Part shown: in pieces, positions 31,051-42,100 of the stretch
How positions within the stretch are numbered: the stretch's first letter is position 1
How the letters are laid out: every line of letters begins with the position of its first letter
Assembly (NCBI RefSeq): GCF_003014735.1
Contig: NZ_PYAX01000002.1
Location: forward strand, 372,001-436,000
Length of the DNA: 64,000 nucleotides
Direction of reading: 5' to 3'
Origin: Saccharothrix carnea
GTDB lineage: Bacteria; Actinomycetota; Actinomycetes; Mycobacteriales; Pseudonocardiaceae
Made by a program: the position numbers and the translations under genes
Notes under the pieces: generated by a model
Databases searched by the model: none
Seen by the model: the letters and a program-made list of their open reading frames with translations, nothing else
What the model was told of the DNA's origin: nothing

Positions 31051-31061
31051 CGGGACAGCTC

Positions 31062-31189
31062 GCGCCATCTACGTCGACGAGCGCGGACGGCCGGCGAACC
31101 TGCCCGCGTTCGCCCGCGATCCGGCGGCCCGTGAACGCCTGTGGACGGTCACCCAGGCCGCCGCCGGCAACCCGTCGTGGGCCTGGTGA
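31062..31189 (+). pseudogene. Short-chain dehydrogenase C-terminal tail
   Basis: The frame ending at TGA 31189 reads IYVDERGRPANLPAFARDPA, then ARERLWTVTQAAAGNPSW. It resembles the last 35-40 residues of retinol-dehydrogenase-like SDR proteins, which end in a DERGRP...RLW pattern. Nothing of the Rossmann fold is upstream; instead the Zn-ADH fragment adjoins directly. Presumably the scar of a deletion that removed the back of one gene and the front of the other. Confidence 0.35.
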
Positions 31190-31225
31190 GTCAACAGGTG
31201 TCACGTCCCTGTTCGTCTGCGTCGC

Positions 31226-31816
31226 CTACCGACCCGCGGTCAGAACCGCGAACGCCTGGTCGACCAGCGAGCGCAGGTCGTCGGCACCCCCGCCCTCGAC
31301 CCAGGCGGTGAGGGCGGTGGTGAGGGCTGCGGTGGCAGCTGCGGCGATCACGCGCAGCCGCAGGTCGACCGGTCGGTGTTCGCGGTCGGCGAGCGCGGCG
31401 GCGAGCAGGTCGCCGGTGGCGGCGATGTTGTGCCACTGGCGCGCTCGCAGGGCGGGGGTGGTGACGATGAGCCGTGTGCGGGCGTAGACGGCGTCGCGGT
31501 CGGTGTCGAGGACCGCGTCCAAGCCGGTGCACAGGGCCGCGTGCAGTGCTTCCAGCGGGCTTTCCCCGGCGGGGCGGGTGCGGACCAGTTCGGCGATGAG
31601 AGGGTCGTAGTCGTCGTCCTCGACCACGGCTTCCTTGGTGGGGAAGTAGCGGAAGAACGTCATGTGGGACACACCCGCCGCTGCCGCGATCTCCTCGACC
31701 TTGGTCCGCTCGTAGCCCTGGTCGAGGAACAGCCGCAGCGCGTGTTCCTGGATCGCGCGGCGGGTGCGCGCCTTGCGCTGCTCGCGCAACCCTCCCCGCC
31801 TTGCCTCGGTCGTCAC
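31226..31816 (-). CDS. TetR-family transcriptional repressor
   Basis: A 196-residue regulator. The N-terminal helix-turn-helix spans residues about 15-62 (RTRRAIQEHALRLFLDQGYE, VEEIAAAAGVSHMTFFRYFP), with the rest a helical ligand-binding domain rich in alanine (RLRVIAAAATAALTTALTAW). GTG 31816 overlaps the stop of the upstream FAD monooxygenase (GTGA), so the two form one operon. A long palindrome just before the monooxygenase start is the likely operator, giving autoregulated, inducer-released expression of the pair. The ligand is probably an aromatic compound or drug acted on by the monooxygenase. Confidence 0.9.
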   Translation of the reverse strand: MTTEARRGGLREQRKARTRRAIQEHALRLFLDQGYERTKVEEIAAAAGVSHMTFFRYFPTKEAVVEDDDYDPLIAELVRTRPAGESPLEALHAALCTGLDAVLDTDRDAVYARTRLIVTTPALRARQWHNIAATGDLLAAALADREHRPVDLRLRVIAAAATAALTTALTAWVEGGGADDLRSLVDQAFAVLTAGR

Positions 31817-33207
31817 CGGTCAAGCATGACCGCCAGCGCCCGGCGCAGCGCGGCCGGCTCCGGTTTGCCGCGCCAGGCCAGGTGACCGTCCGGGCGCACG
31901 AGCAGCGCGTCGCCGTCGCGGTGCACGTGCCGGGCGTCGCCGAGCAGGTCGCGGGCGACCGCGGCGCAGTCCTCGTCCCGCGGTGAGACGAGGGTCCAGC
32001 CGAACCGGTCGGCCGCCGCGAACTCCGGTACCCGGTCGCCGACCCTGGGCCGTCGGCCGAACGGCGAACGGGCGTAGCTGGCCTTCAACTGCGATGCCTG
32101 TTCCCAGATGAGCTTCTCCACCGGTCGAAGGCCCAGCAGGGGGAACAGCACCCGGTCGCGCACCAGGCGGGCAGCCTGCGACTCGCCCAGCACGAGCCCG
32201 GTGAGACCGCTGGTGGCCCCGAGCACCTCCTCGGCGACGGGGCGGCGTTCGGCCTCGTAGCCGTCCAGCAGCCGCTTCCCGGCGCGGCCGGATGCCACCA
32301 GGGCCAGCCGCCAGGCCAGGTTCTCCGCGTCACCCAGTCCGGTGTTCATGCCCTGTCCGCCGAACGGGCTGTGGATGTGCGCGGCGTCGCCGGCCAGCAG
32401 GATCCGGCCGCGCCGGTAGGTCGAGGCCAGCCGCCGGTGGATGCGGAACACCGACACCCACAGCCAGCTCTCGCCCGCCGGGACCCGTGCGCCCGCGTGC
32501 CGGTGCGCGGCGCGGGTGAGGAACTCCGGGACGTCCTGCACCGAGGTGCCGGGGGCCGGTGCCATGAACCGCCACACTCCTCCTGGCAGCGGGAAGGCCG
32601 CGAACATCTCCCCACCGCGCACCCACACCCCGACCGAGTCGCGGGGCACCGGCATGTCGGTGCGCACGTCACCCAGCACGAAGCCCTCGACGAGCGCGAC
32701 GCCGGGAAAGTCGATGCCGGCGGCCTTGCGGACCGCGCTGTGCGCGCCGTCGCAGCCGATCACCCAGTCGGTCGCCACCGGCCCGGCCGAGGTGGTCAGC
32801 GTCACCCGGCGTCCGTCCTGGTCGAGGCCGGTGACCGCGGTGTCCCACTCCACCCGGACACCCAGGTCCGCCAGGCGTGCGCGCAGTCCGGCTTCGACCT
32901 CGGCTTGCGACACGAGCAGACCGGGGCGGCGGACCAGCGCGGTGGGATGGCCGACCAGCAGTTCACCGGAGCGACGACCGCCGACGTGCACGATCACCCG
33001 GCGGATGCCGACCGCCCGCGCCGGCAGGTCGCCCAGCGCGCCCAGCCGCTCCAGCACCTCGCTGCCGCGCGGCTGCAACCCCAGCGCACGCGAGGTGGTC
33101 GCGGGTGCGGGTGCCGCGTCGACCACCCGGACCGGCACGCCGTGCAGGCGCAGCGCGCACGCCGCCGCCAGACCACTGGGACCCGCGCCGACCACCACTA
33201 CGCTCAT
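31813..33207 (-). CDS. FAD-dependent aromatic-type monooxygenase
   Basis: A 464-residue flavoprotein of the p-hydroxybenzoate hydroxylase group. FAD motif VVVGAGPSGLAAACALR at residues 4-20, the DG motif DWVIGCDGAHSAVRKAAG near 160, and the GD motif GRILLAGDAAHIHSPFGGQG plus MNTGLGDAENLAWRLA near 275-300. A C-terminal thioredoxin-like tail is short. It hydroxylates an aromatic or polyketide substrate with NAD(P)H and O2; rifampicin- and tetracycline-inactivating enzymes belong to the same family, so resistance is possible but unproven. ATG 33207 has no clear ribosome site; transcription may start close to the ATG. Coupled to tetR downstream and preceded by the palindromic operator. Confidence 0.88.
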   Translation of the reverse strand: MSVVVVGAGPSGLAAACALRLHGVPVRVVDAAPAPATTSRALGLQPRGSEVLERLGALGDLPARAVGIRRVIVHVGGRRSGELLVGHPTALVRRPGLLVSQAEVEAGLRARLADLGVRVEWDTAVTGLDQDGRRVTLTTSAGPVATDWVIGCDGAHSAVRKAAGIDFPGVALVEGFVLGDVRTDMPVPRDSVGVWVRGGEMFAAFPLPGGVWRFMAPAPGTSVQDVPEFLTRAAHRHAGARVPAGESWLWVSVFRIHRRLASTYRRGRILLAGDAAHIHSPFGGQGMNTGLGDAENLAWRLALVASGRAGKRLLDGYEAERRPVAEEVLGATSGLTGLVLGESQAARLVRDRVLFPLLGLRPVEKLIWEQASQLKASYARSPFGRRPRVGDRVPEFAAADRFGWTLVSPRDEDCAAVARDLLGDARHVHRDGDALLVRPDGHLAWRGKPEPAALRRALAVMLDR

Positions 33208-33217
33208 GCCCCGTAGT

Positions 33218-33247
33218 GTTACCCACTAACATTTGTTAGTCAATAAC
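33218..33247. promoter_or_regulatory. TetR operator palindrome
   Basis: ACTAACA-TT-TGTTAGT (33225-33240) is a perfect 7-bp inverted repeat with outer arms GTTA (33218-33221) and TAAC (33244-33247) at symmetric distance. It lies 11-40 nt upstream of the monooxygenase ATG and overlaps the last codons of nhaA. Its AT-richness stands out in this GC-rich DNA. Strong candidate binding site for the TetR protein encoded at 31226-31816. Confidence 0.85.
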
Positions 33248-34528
33248 GTCACGCTGGTGGACGTCCGGGATGCCGTCGTGGTCGTCGTCGCGGGTCTCCT
33301 CTTCGTGGATGCGCCGGTAGACGCGGTTGCGCGCCCGCAGGATGACCGTGGCGACGAGGGCGGACAGCAGCGAGCCGAGCAGGATGCCGATCTTGGCGTC
33401 GTCGTAGGGGCGGCTGCCCTCGCCGAAGGCCAGCTCGCCCACCAGCAGCGACACGGTGAACCCGATGCCGCCCAGCACGGCCAGGCCCGCCACGTCCACC
33501 CAGGCCAGGTCGTCGTCCAGTTCGGCGCGGGTGAACCGGGACACCAGCCAGGTGGCGGCGGTGATGCCCACCAGCTTGCCCAGCAGCAGACCCGCCACGA
33601 TGCCGAGGGTCACCGTGTCGGCCAGCGACGAGGTCAGGCCGTCCATCCCACCGATGGCGACCCCCGAGGCGAAGAACGCGAACACCGGCACCGCGACCCC
33701 GGTCGACAACGGCCTGAACCGGTGCTCGAAGTGCTCGGCCAACCCCGGGCCCTCGCCGGGCGCGCGGCGGATGACCGGCACGGCGAATCCCAGCAGCACC
33801 CCGGCCACGGTCGCGTGCACCCCGGAAGCGTGCATGAACCCCCAGGCGGCCACGGCCAGCGGCAGCAGCAGCCACCACGAGCGCACCCGTCGCTGCACCA
33901 GCACGGTGAACAGCGCCAGCGGCACGACCGTGAGCAGGAGCGGCGTCACGGCCAGGTCGTCGGTGTAGAAGATGGCGATGATCACGATCGCGATGAGGTC
34001 GTCCACCACGGCCAGGGTGAGCAGGAACGTCCGCAGCGCCGCGGGCAGGGACCGGCCGATCACCGCCAGCACCGCGAGGGCGAAGGCGATGTCGGTGGCG
34101 GTCGGGATCGCCCACCCGGACGTTGCGCCAGGGGTTCCCAGGTTGACCAGCACGTAGATCAAGGCGGGTACCACCACTCCGCCGACCGCGGCGGCCACCG
34201 GCACCGCCGCCCGGCGCGGGTCGCGCAGGTCCCCGGCCACGAACTCCCGCTTGAGCTCCAGTCCGGCGACGAAGAAGAAGATCGCCAGCAGTCCGTCGGA
34301 GGCCCAGTGCCCGACGCTGAGTTCCAGGTGCAGCGACGCGATGCCGAACTCGAAGTCGCGCAGCGCCTCGTAGGTCGGCGCCCACGGCGAGTTCGCCCAC
34401 ACCAGGCCCAACAGCGCGGCCGCCAGCATGATCACGCCGCCGACTGTCTCCAGGCGGAGGATGTCGGCGATCCGCTTGGCCTCCGGCCAGGAACCCCGGT
34501 TGAACAGAGTGGTGGCACGGCGTTGCAC
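33236..34528 (-). CDS. nhaA: Na+/H+ antiporter NhaA
   Basis: A 430-residue integral membrane antiporter with about 12 spans. Family signatures: [57 protein letters not shown] (unwound helix IV) and the ion-binding aspartate pair in [20 protein letters not shown]. The C-terminus is charged ([15 protein letters not shown]). GTG 34528 has CTGGGAGCC 7 nt upstream; earlier starts lengthen the protein by 20 or more poorly conserved residues. It exports sodium and controls pH. Its 3' end overlaps the monooxygenase operator by 12 nt, so nhaA transcription could pass through that promoter region in the same direction. Confidence 0.93.
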   Translation of the reverse strand: MQRRATTLFNRGSWPEAKRIADILRLETVGGVIMLAAALLGLVWANSPWAPTYEALRDFEFGIASLHLELSVGHWASDGLLAIFFFVAGLELKREFVAGDLRDPRRAAVPVAAAVGGVVVPALIYVLVNLGTPGATSGWAIPTATDIAFALAVLAVIGRSLPAALRTFLLTLAVVDDLIAIVIIAIFYTDDLAVTPLLLTVVPLALFTVLVQRRVRSWWLLLPLAVAAWGFMHASGVHATVAGVLLGFAVPVIRRAPGEGPGLAEHFEHRFRPLSTGVAVPVFAFFASGVAIGGMDGLTSSLADTVTLGIVAGLLLGKLVGITAATWLVSRFTRAELDDDLAWVDVAGLAVLGGIGFTVSLLVGELAFGEGSRPYDDAKIGILLGSLLSALVATVILRARNRVYRRIHEEETRDDDHDGIPDVHQRDVID

Positions 34529-34680
34529 GAGCGGCTCCCAGGGGGTCGGCGGAACACGTCGCCGACCAGGCTTCCCGGCACACCATGCCCGCACGCGGGC
34601 AACACCCCGACCGTACCCGGTGGTGGGTGTCGGAGCACGAACCCGCTGATCACATCGTCATGAACGTCCGGTGCCCTCGG

Positions 34681-35056
34681 TCACCGGGAGTGGTCATCCC
34701 CAGGGGCGCGGTCGCTCGATCGGTGGGGCAGCAGGAACAACAGCGCGGCGGCGGTGACGGCGGCACCCAGCGAGTCCCACCAGTCGGCGGTCCACCCGCC
34801 GTCGAACCAGACCACCACCCAGCCCAGCACCGCGGGCAGCAGGTTGTCCGGTGGCTCGAAGCTCAGCGCCTTGGCCACCGGAACGTCGGTGGAGGACGCC
34901 GTCGGACGGGATGTCGACCAGACCGAACCCGCCCTGCCCGATCAGGGCTCCGGCCACCAGGAACAACAGGTCCGTGGACAGCACGGTCCGCGTGGCCAGA
35001 CCGGAGAGCGACACGCTGATCAGCAGTACGAGCCCGAAGGCGAGCACGAGCGCCAT
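34681..35056 (-). pseudogene. Cation:proton antiporter N-terminus joined to another membrane-protein tail
   Basis: ATG 35056 starts LVLAFGLVLLISVSLSGLAT and RTVLSTDLLFLVAGALIGQG, the first helices of CPA-type Na+/H+ exchangers. After about 50 residues the sense shifts frame and becomes VAKALSFEPPDNLLPAVLGW, then WWDSLGAAVTAAALLFLLPH, ending at 34681. The second part is a different small membrane sequence that I cannot assign. Frameshift and chimeric structure mark it as a deletion scar. Confidence 0.45.
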
Positions 35057-35059
35057 GGA

Positions 35060-36132
35060 ACGTCTCGTCGTCGACGAACAACCCCACCGCGACGCGATGG
35101 GGCGTGCCGACCAGACTTCCCGGCGCTCCGCGCGACAAGATGCCGCAAACCGGGGAGAAGCGCAAACCGGACGGTCGGCCGGCACGGCTTGGCCCGCTAC
35201 TGGCGTGTACGCATGCGGCGGCGGACGCGCAAGAGATGATCGTTCACCTGTTGCGTGGCGACGGCGTGGCTGTGGTCTGCGGTGCTACCGGCGTCACGTT
35301 GGCCGGTGACGGGGGCGGTGGCCACCGTGGTGTACGCGTGCGCACAGGGACTGGACGTCATGCCTCTGATTCAGACCGCCGAAACTCTTCCTGGGGCCCG
35401 GGCGATGCAGGTCGCCGCTATCGTGCTCGGATGGCCCTGTCCGCGGGTGGAGGTGTCGTCCGAGGAGGACGAGATCCACCTGTTCGACACGCCGGTGATC
35501 GACATCGGTTTCGACGAGCACCAAGCGAGGGTGGCGACCACCGCGTTCACGCTGGCCTCCCAGGCGCCCGGTCGAGCCCGGCGGGTCGTGTTCCACGACC
35601 TGCCAGACGCTCCGCCCGTCGTCGATGTCGAGCACGCCCAGGGGGATCACCTGCGGCGGACCGTTCGGACGGAGCCTGGCCATGCTGACGCTGCTGCACA
35701 CGTCGCGTCGCGACGACCGCCCGGCCGTTTCACGCACCGGCACCGCCCGATCATCTCCGCAGCCGGGAATGCAATCGACGACGAACACGTGTCGGCGCCA
35801 TCCGTCGACTCCTCGCGCTGAGGAAGCTCGTCCGGGACGACGGGGACGCCGAAGCCGACTCCGCACTGACCGACCTCGTCAACACGTACCGTGTGCGACT
35901 CAACGGACAGGCCGAGTCCATCACCACCGACCTCAGGCTCGGTCTGCCCGGCTTCCAGGACAACCTCCGCGACTCCGGAACTCGGCATAGCAGCGGTCCG
36001 CGTTGTCGGTTGACGAAGTTGGTGTCGTTACAAGGCGGGCTGCTCAGCGCCACGGTGCTCTGGCGTTTTGTGGTGTGGACCGCAGGACGGGTAGCTGTGC
36101 GCCAGCCGGCGGTGGTTGCAGCGGTGGACGGG
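35060..36132. other. About 1.07 kb without a recognisable gene
   Basis: Open frames exist on both strands but none resembles a known family. The best candidates for remnants are on the plus strand: a frame around 35,400-35,640 (VEVSSEEDEIHLFDTPVIDI) and one around 35,790-35,990 (RKLVRDDGDAEADSALTDLV, RVRLNGQAESITTDLRLGL) with protein-like composition but no start, ribosome site or intact end. I treat the stretch as decayed coding DNA of unknown origin. Confidence 0.4.
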
Positions 36133-36162
36133 CCCGGCCCTCCGGTGTGGCGGAGGGCCGGG
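36133..36162 (-). terminator. Hairpin terminator after the giant LamG gene
   Basis: A perfect 12-bp inverted repeat, CCCGGCCCTCCG / CGGAGGGCCGGG, with a 6-nt loop GTGTGG, begins 6 nt beyond the minus-strand stop codon at 36169. Confidence 0.75.
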
Positions 36163-36168
36163 TGGCTG

Positions 36169-39100
36169 TCAGTTCTCCATGCCGAAGTAGCGGCCGAGGT
36201 AGTCGATGATCTCGGTGCTGTGGGGAAGCAGCTCGGGCAACTGGGCGGCCAAGGCGTCGCGGGTGGCGGTGGCCAGGGCGGCGGCGCTGGTGGCGGCGGG
36301 GCGGACATACGGTTCGAGGCGTTTGATCAGCTCGTAGTTGCTGTCGATGTTCTCGGCGCGCATTGCCTTTTCCAGCGGCGGCGCTCCGGGTGGCGGGACG
36401 GGTGCCAGCACTCGGCTGAGGTAGGTGACGCGGTGCAGAATCCGCCAGCAGGGGGGCTTCGCGGAGTTCTGACGGGTCTGCCGCAGCGCGGCGGCGTCGG
36501 GGGCATCGCTACCCGAGAGCCAGGCCGGGTCGACCACCTTGTTGTAGAAGTCGTCGAAGTTGGCGCTGTTCTCGCCGAGGTAGAAGGTGAGGAAGCGGTA
36601 GGCGTCCACCTTGCCCGGGACCAGGACCGGCTTGCCCGTGATGTCGTAGACCGGTTTGCCGTCCTTGTCGCGGCGTTGCAGGTCGCCGGAAGGCGCGCAC
36701 TGGACGTTCAGGCCGAAGGAGCGGGAGGTGTCTTTGCTCTTGGTGCGGGTGGTGGTGAACCCGCCGCCCACCGAGGCGTCCATCTGGCCCCACCAGCCGA
36801 GTCCGAGGGCGCCGAAGTTGCCTTGGAAGCTGGCGCCGATCTCGCCGCTGAAGGCGTAGGAGCCTGAGGTGGTTTCGCTGACGGCGTCGGTGGCCTCGGT
36901 GGTCTCGGTGAAGAAGCCGCCCTTCGCGGTCCAGACGTAGGTGTTGACCAGGTCACGATGCGAGAAGCCGTTGGCGGCGGCGCTGCCGGCAGTGCTGCGG
37001 CTGGTCTCCTGCTGCCCGGTGGACATGCCCATCGAGCGCAGCAGTGCCGTGGCCTGGGTCTCGGCCGGGTCCCGGTGGTGCGGATCGGTGGAGATCGACT
37101 CGTAGAAGGCGTGCAGCCGCTGCTGGTCGCGGGTGATCCGGCGCTTGAGCGCGTAGGCGTCGCCCGGTTTGAAGTAGCTGTACTGGCCGTAGTTCGCGGC
37201 GGTGGGGTAGTCGGGATCGAGGACCTTGCCCCGGTCGTCGAAGCCGACCGCGCCGTCCAGAGTGCCCTGCTTGGTGTAGCGGGGGTTGATGGGGAAGTGG
37301 ATGACGTTCCAGTCCCGCGGGATGTCGGGGTTGGGCAGCATCCGGTAGGCGATCAGGGCGCCGGTGTGCGCCAGGCGCAGGGCGAAGACGTCGGCGGTCT
37401 GTGACTGCACCAGTGCCAGGCCGGTGTTGGCAGGCACGTACCGCCGGCCGATCGCGGCGTTGAGCACCTTGGTGGGGTCCTCGGTGTGGCCGGTCAGCGC
37501 CAGGCTTGTCTTGCGGGCGGTGTTCTTGCCCTGGCTGACCTTGGTGTCCTGGCTCCACGTGTTGGCGTACTCCAGGCTGCCTGATGCGCCGAACCTCATC
37601 TGGCCCTCGGCCAGCGGGGTGGCGGTGCCGAAGCCCAGCGGCGCCGTGATCGTCAGGACGCTCGCGTCGGTCTCGACGCCCAGGGCGAAGTTGAATGCGG
37701 CGGTCAGGCTGCTGGTCCTGCTGGAGGACAGGCTCTGCACCACCTGGTCGGCCTCGGCGAACTCCACCGAGGAGGCGCCGGCGTAGCCGTCCCCCTTGTC
37801 GGTGAGGTTCTCCGAGGGCACCGGAGGGGCGCCCTCGACGTAGCCCATGAGCTGCGGGTCGAACTGGGCCTGGCCGACCCACTCGGTGACCAGGTCGCCC
37901 ACCTTGTAGCCGGTGACCAGGTGCCAACGGCCGTTGCGGACGAAGCCGTAGCAGCGTTTGAGCACGCCGACCGCCTCGGCCTTGGCGTCGAACTGGAGGT
38001 CCGCGTACTCGGTGGCGCCGGGTGCGCCGGCGACGGTGTCGTGGAAGGGAGTGCGGACGTCGGCGAGGGCCGAGCGCACCTGGGCGGTGTCGGTGGACAC
38101 CGGCGCGGTGGAGAGCAGGATGCGCGGCCGCGTGGCGGAGAAACCCAGGTTGTTGCCGCGCAGGCCCTCGTCGTGCACCGAAGTGGTGCCGGGTGTCGTG
38201 GAATCCCGGTCGAAGGACCAGTAGCCGAGCAGGTCCTGCTTGTTCCCGCGCAGGCGGGCGAACAGGTTGTCGGAGATCTGCTCCCGGGTGCGGACGGTGC
38301 GCCAGATCCGCACCTCCTCCAGCGTTCCGGCCAGCAGTTCGGTGGGCTTGCCGCCGTCCAGGCGTCCGCCCAGCGTGAGTTGAAGGTCGCCCCAGGTGCC
38401 GGTGTCCTGCGCGGTGGTCGGTCCCTCGGACAGAGGCTCGCCGTTGCGGTACAGCCGCATCGGACTCGCCGTGGGATCGGGATCGCGGGTCCAGCGCGCG
38501 CCCCGCAGCTTCGCCGGGAAGGAGCCGGAGGCGTCGAGGGTGACGTTGCCGGCGTTCTCGTTGAAGGCCCAGCGGGCCACGAGCCCCTTCTCGCGCGGGG
38601 TGACCGGTAGGCCGAGCTGGACGGCTGGCCGCGCGGCGTTCCACAGCCGCACCTCACCCACGACGCCGCGGAACCCGCGACCGATTTCCAGTGCGCTGCC
38701 GTTGGACTGCGCGCCGGGGCCGCTGTACAGGTGGCTGCCGGCCGGAATGCCGTTGAGGTAGAAGCGGATTTCCTGCTCGGGCTGGATGTTCGCGTTCGCC
38801 GAGGTGGCGGCGGAGACCTCGGGCTTGCGGCGCTGCCGCACCACGCTGACGCGCTGGAAGGCGCCGGCCGTGACGGCCCGCTCGGAGGTGTACCGGACGG
38901 CCTTGCCGTCGGCCTCGGCGAAGGCGAACTCCACCTTGCCGTCCGCCAGGACGCCTAGTTGGTACGGGACACCGTCCCGGCCGCCGTTGACGACGATGCC
39001 CTTGGCTAGGAGGACCATCGGCGTGCCCAGCCGTTCGATCTGGACGAACGCCTCGATGGTGAGGTCCTCCAGGACGTCCAGCGTGTTCTGCGGGGCGACC

Positions 39101-42100
39101 AACAGGCCCTCGCCACCATCAAGGCGCAGTGCCCAGGACTGGGAGAAGGTGGCGGCGAGGTGCGCCCACTCGTTGCAGGGGAAGCGCTCCGCGGAGCGGA
39201 GTACCCGGTCGCCCACCCGGGCCACCACCTGGTAGCCCTTGATCGGCGAGGCAGGGCTGCCCGGCCCGTCGAAGGTCCAGTGGCCGAGCAGTCCGGGCTC
39301 CCGGCCGGAGAGCCGCTGGTGACGATCGGCGGAGATCTCCTGCTGGGTCCGCACCCGGCCGAAGACGCGGACCTCGTCGATCTGGCCGTCGAGGTAGGCG
39401 CCGGTGAAGGGCTGGTGGCCCAGGATCAGCGGCCCGTTGCCGGTGTAGGCGCCGGTGGCGGTGCGGCGGGCGACTTCGGTGCCGTCCCGATAGAGGATCT
39501 GCTCGCGGGTGGCGTGCTTGTATACCGCAGCCCAGTGGTGCCATTCCAAGTCCGGGTAGGACTGAGTGGTGGTCAGGTCGTCGCTGAACAGCGCGAAGCC
39601 GAAGGCGTCGTTCGGCTCGTAGTGCAGGTGCAAGGTCTGGTCCGTCCTGCCTGCCAGGGTGCCATGGGTCAGCAGCGGCTCCCGACGGCCTCGAGACTGG
39701 TTGCGCTTGGCCCGCAGTTCGACGGTGAAGTCGCGGTTGGACAGGTCGAGCGAGGGGGTCAGCTCGATCTTGGTGTCGCCGATGAACTGCTTGACGGGGA
39801 GCCCCACAGCGGTGAGCGCCAGCGAGTAGGCGGACTCGTCCGTCCTGGCGTGGATGATCCGGCCCTGTCCGGCCTCGGGGTTGACCCAGGCTTCCAGGGT
39901 CACGTCCCCGGTCGGGGTGACGCTCGGCAGTTTGGCGGCGGGCAGCGTCAGATACTGCTCCTTGCCGTCGAGCAGGAAGGCCCGGCCTGGCATCTCGGCC
40001 CGCCAGCGGCAGCCGCGGCCGGTGATGCTCGCCAAGGCCGTGCCGTTGGGCACGGAGTCGACGCCGCCCGTGGTCAGGGAGATCAGCCGGGAGCCGGTCG
40101 ACAGCACAACCCCGGGCCGGGTGGACTCGGCCCGGGCCCAGTCGTAGCTGACGAGGCTGACCTTGTCACCGGGCTTGATCGCGGTGCCCACCGTCGAGAG
40201 GGTGAGTGTCTTGGAGCCCGTGGGGGTGTCCGCGTCCGCCGCGTACCCGGTGCTGCCGATCGTGAGGTGGGCCTTGGCCGGGACCGGGGTGGTGGTGGCT
40301 GCGGTGAGCTCCACGGTGCTGCCGGTCACGCGGGTGACCGCGCCCACCGTCACCGGCCGGCCGGGGCTCCCGGCTAGGGCTGCCGCCATGTGGTCGGCCT
40401 TGCGGGGCAGGGACTTCCAGGTCTCGGTGTCGCTGCCGATGGTGACGGTCAGATCGCAGCGGCCCGGGGCGTCGCCGTTGCTGACCTTGATGACGGCACC
40501 CTCCATGGTGATGCCCGGGTCGCGGGCGAGGAAGGTGAGCACGCCGCCGTCCCCGGCCAGCTTGTGGGCTCCGCGGACGACGGCGGTGTCGTAGTACACG
40601 GCGTAGAACTGGTCGTCGGACCCGCGGAAGTACAGCACGACGTTGCCGGTGCCGCTGTCCAGGAGTGCGGGCCGGTCGGTGCCGCGTGCGAATTCGAGCA
40701 GGCCGCCGGACAGGCTCAGACCGGTGCGGTCCACCGCGAGCGGCGGCATCGCCACCGTCAGGTCGTCGTCGCCCTGCAGGGCGCCCGACAGGCGGGCCAA
40801 CCGGTCCCGGGCGTCCTGCAGCTCCGCCTGCTTGGCGGTCAGCGTGAGCTTGTGCTCGGCGACGCGCTGCTGGGCGGTCCTCGCCTCCTGGAGCAGGGCG
40901 CGGGCGGCGTCCATCGTCGCCTTGGCCGCGAAGTACTGCACGTCCAGTCCCGACCGCATGGACAGACGTGTCATCCGGAACAGGCCCGACTCCGCCGTGA
41001 GGTGTTCGCTCGACTGGACCGGGATGAGGTCCCGGGCGGTGGAGGGCAGGCCGATCGCGAGGCGGCTCCTGCGGTTGACGATGCGGACGTACTCGCCCTC
41101 GGGAACCAGCTGGAAGTGCGCGGACTGGTTGCTCGATTCGCGGGAGAGAGCCGTGATCAACCGGGACTTCTCCGCGATCGAGTTGCCGGCGACACGCAGG
41201 TCCGCGTTGCGCCCGTGGGAGACCAGGAAGTAGCAGGGCCGGCCGTCCTGGTTCTCGCCGACGGCCTCCACCCGCCAGTTGGTCAACCGGGGGTCGTTGC
41301 TGTCAGGGGGGACGAGAAGCACCCCGACCTCGTTCGCCGAGGAATCGACGGCGTGCAGCCGCTGCGCTGTCGTGCCGTTCACCAGGCGCGGAGTCTTGAG
41401 GTCCACGTTGTAGATCCAGGAGGTCGCTAGGTCCTTCTCGGCGAAGTAGCGTCGCTCCAGGTCGTCGAACCCCGGCTTCAACCGGTCGTGTTCCGCTTGC
41501 CGCTCGGCCACCTTGCCCGCAGTGGCGTCCAGCCGGGCAATCTCCGGCGGCAGGTCCGCGACCTCCGGCTCCAGCCGCCTGATCAACTGTTGCAGGGCGC
41601 TGATCTGCTCCGAGTCCTGGCCCTTCGTCGGCCGTTTGAGCACCGCCGGGTCCAGCACGTCCGGCGCTTGGGCCAGCCGGCCATCGCGGCCGACCGCGAA
41701 GTCCAGGCTCGCCAGGCACGGGTTGGGGCCGTACCTGGCGGCGAACGCCAGCATCACCCGGGCCTGCCGCTTGGCGGGCTTGGGGTCGGGGCGGTACCCG
41801 GCGACGACGTTCTCCTGCTGGTGGTACAGCACCGCCGACATGCCCGACACCACCGAGCGACCCTTGAGCGCGAAGCTGTCACGCCGCACCCCGGGGTGGT
41901 CGCCCACCGGGGCATCCGAGCCGGTCCACTGCGCTTCACCGCCGAGAGTGCCGTGCAGTGCCCGGTCGGTCTGGTCGTGGGCTGTGGTCCCCGCACCCTC
42001 GTCGAAGCGGTAGTAGGCCACCAGGCCCGGCTCGTTACCGATCAGCCGGTGTTTCATGTCCTCGCCGAGCTCGGTGGCGGAACGCACCCGGTCCCAGATC

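Noticed and set aside
33233..34663. 476-codon plus-strand ORF opposite nhaA
   Set aside because: His/Gln/Gly-rich shadow; NhaA on the minus strand is unambiguous.
35294..35866. 190-codon minus-strand ORF in the 35-36 kb gap
   Set aside because: His/Arg-rich composition and no start signals; neither strand gives a recognisable family.
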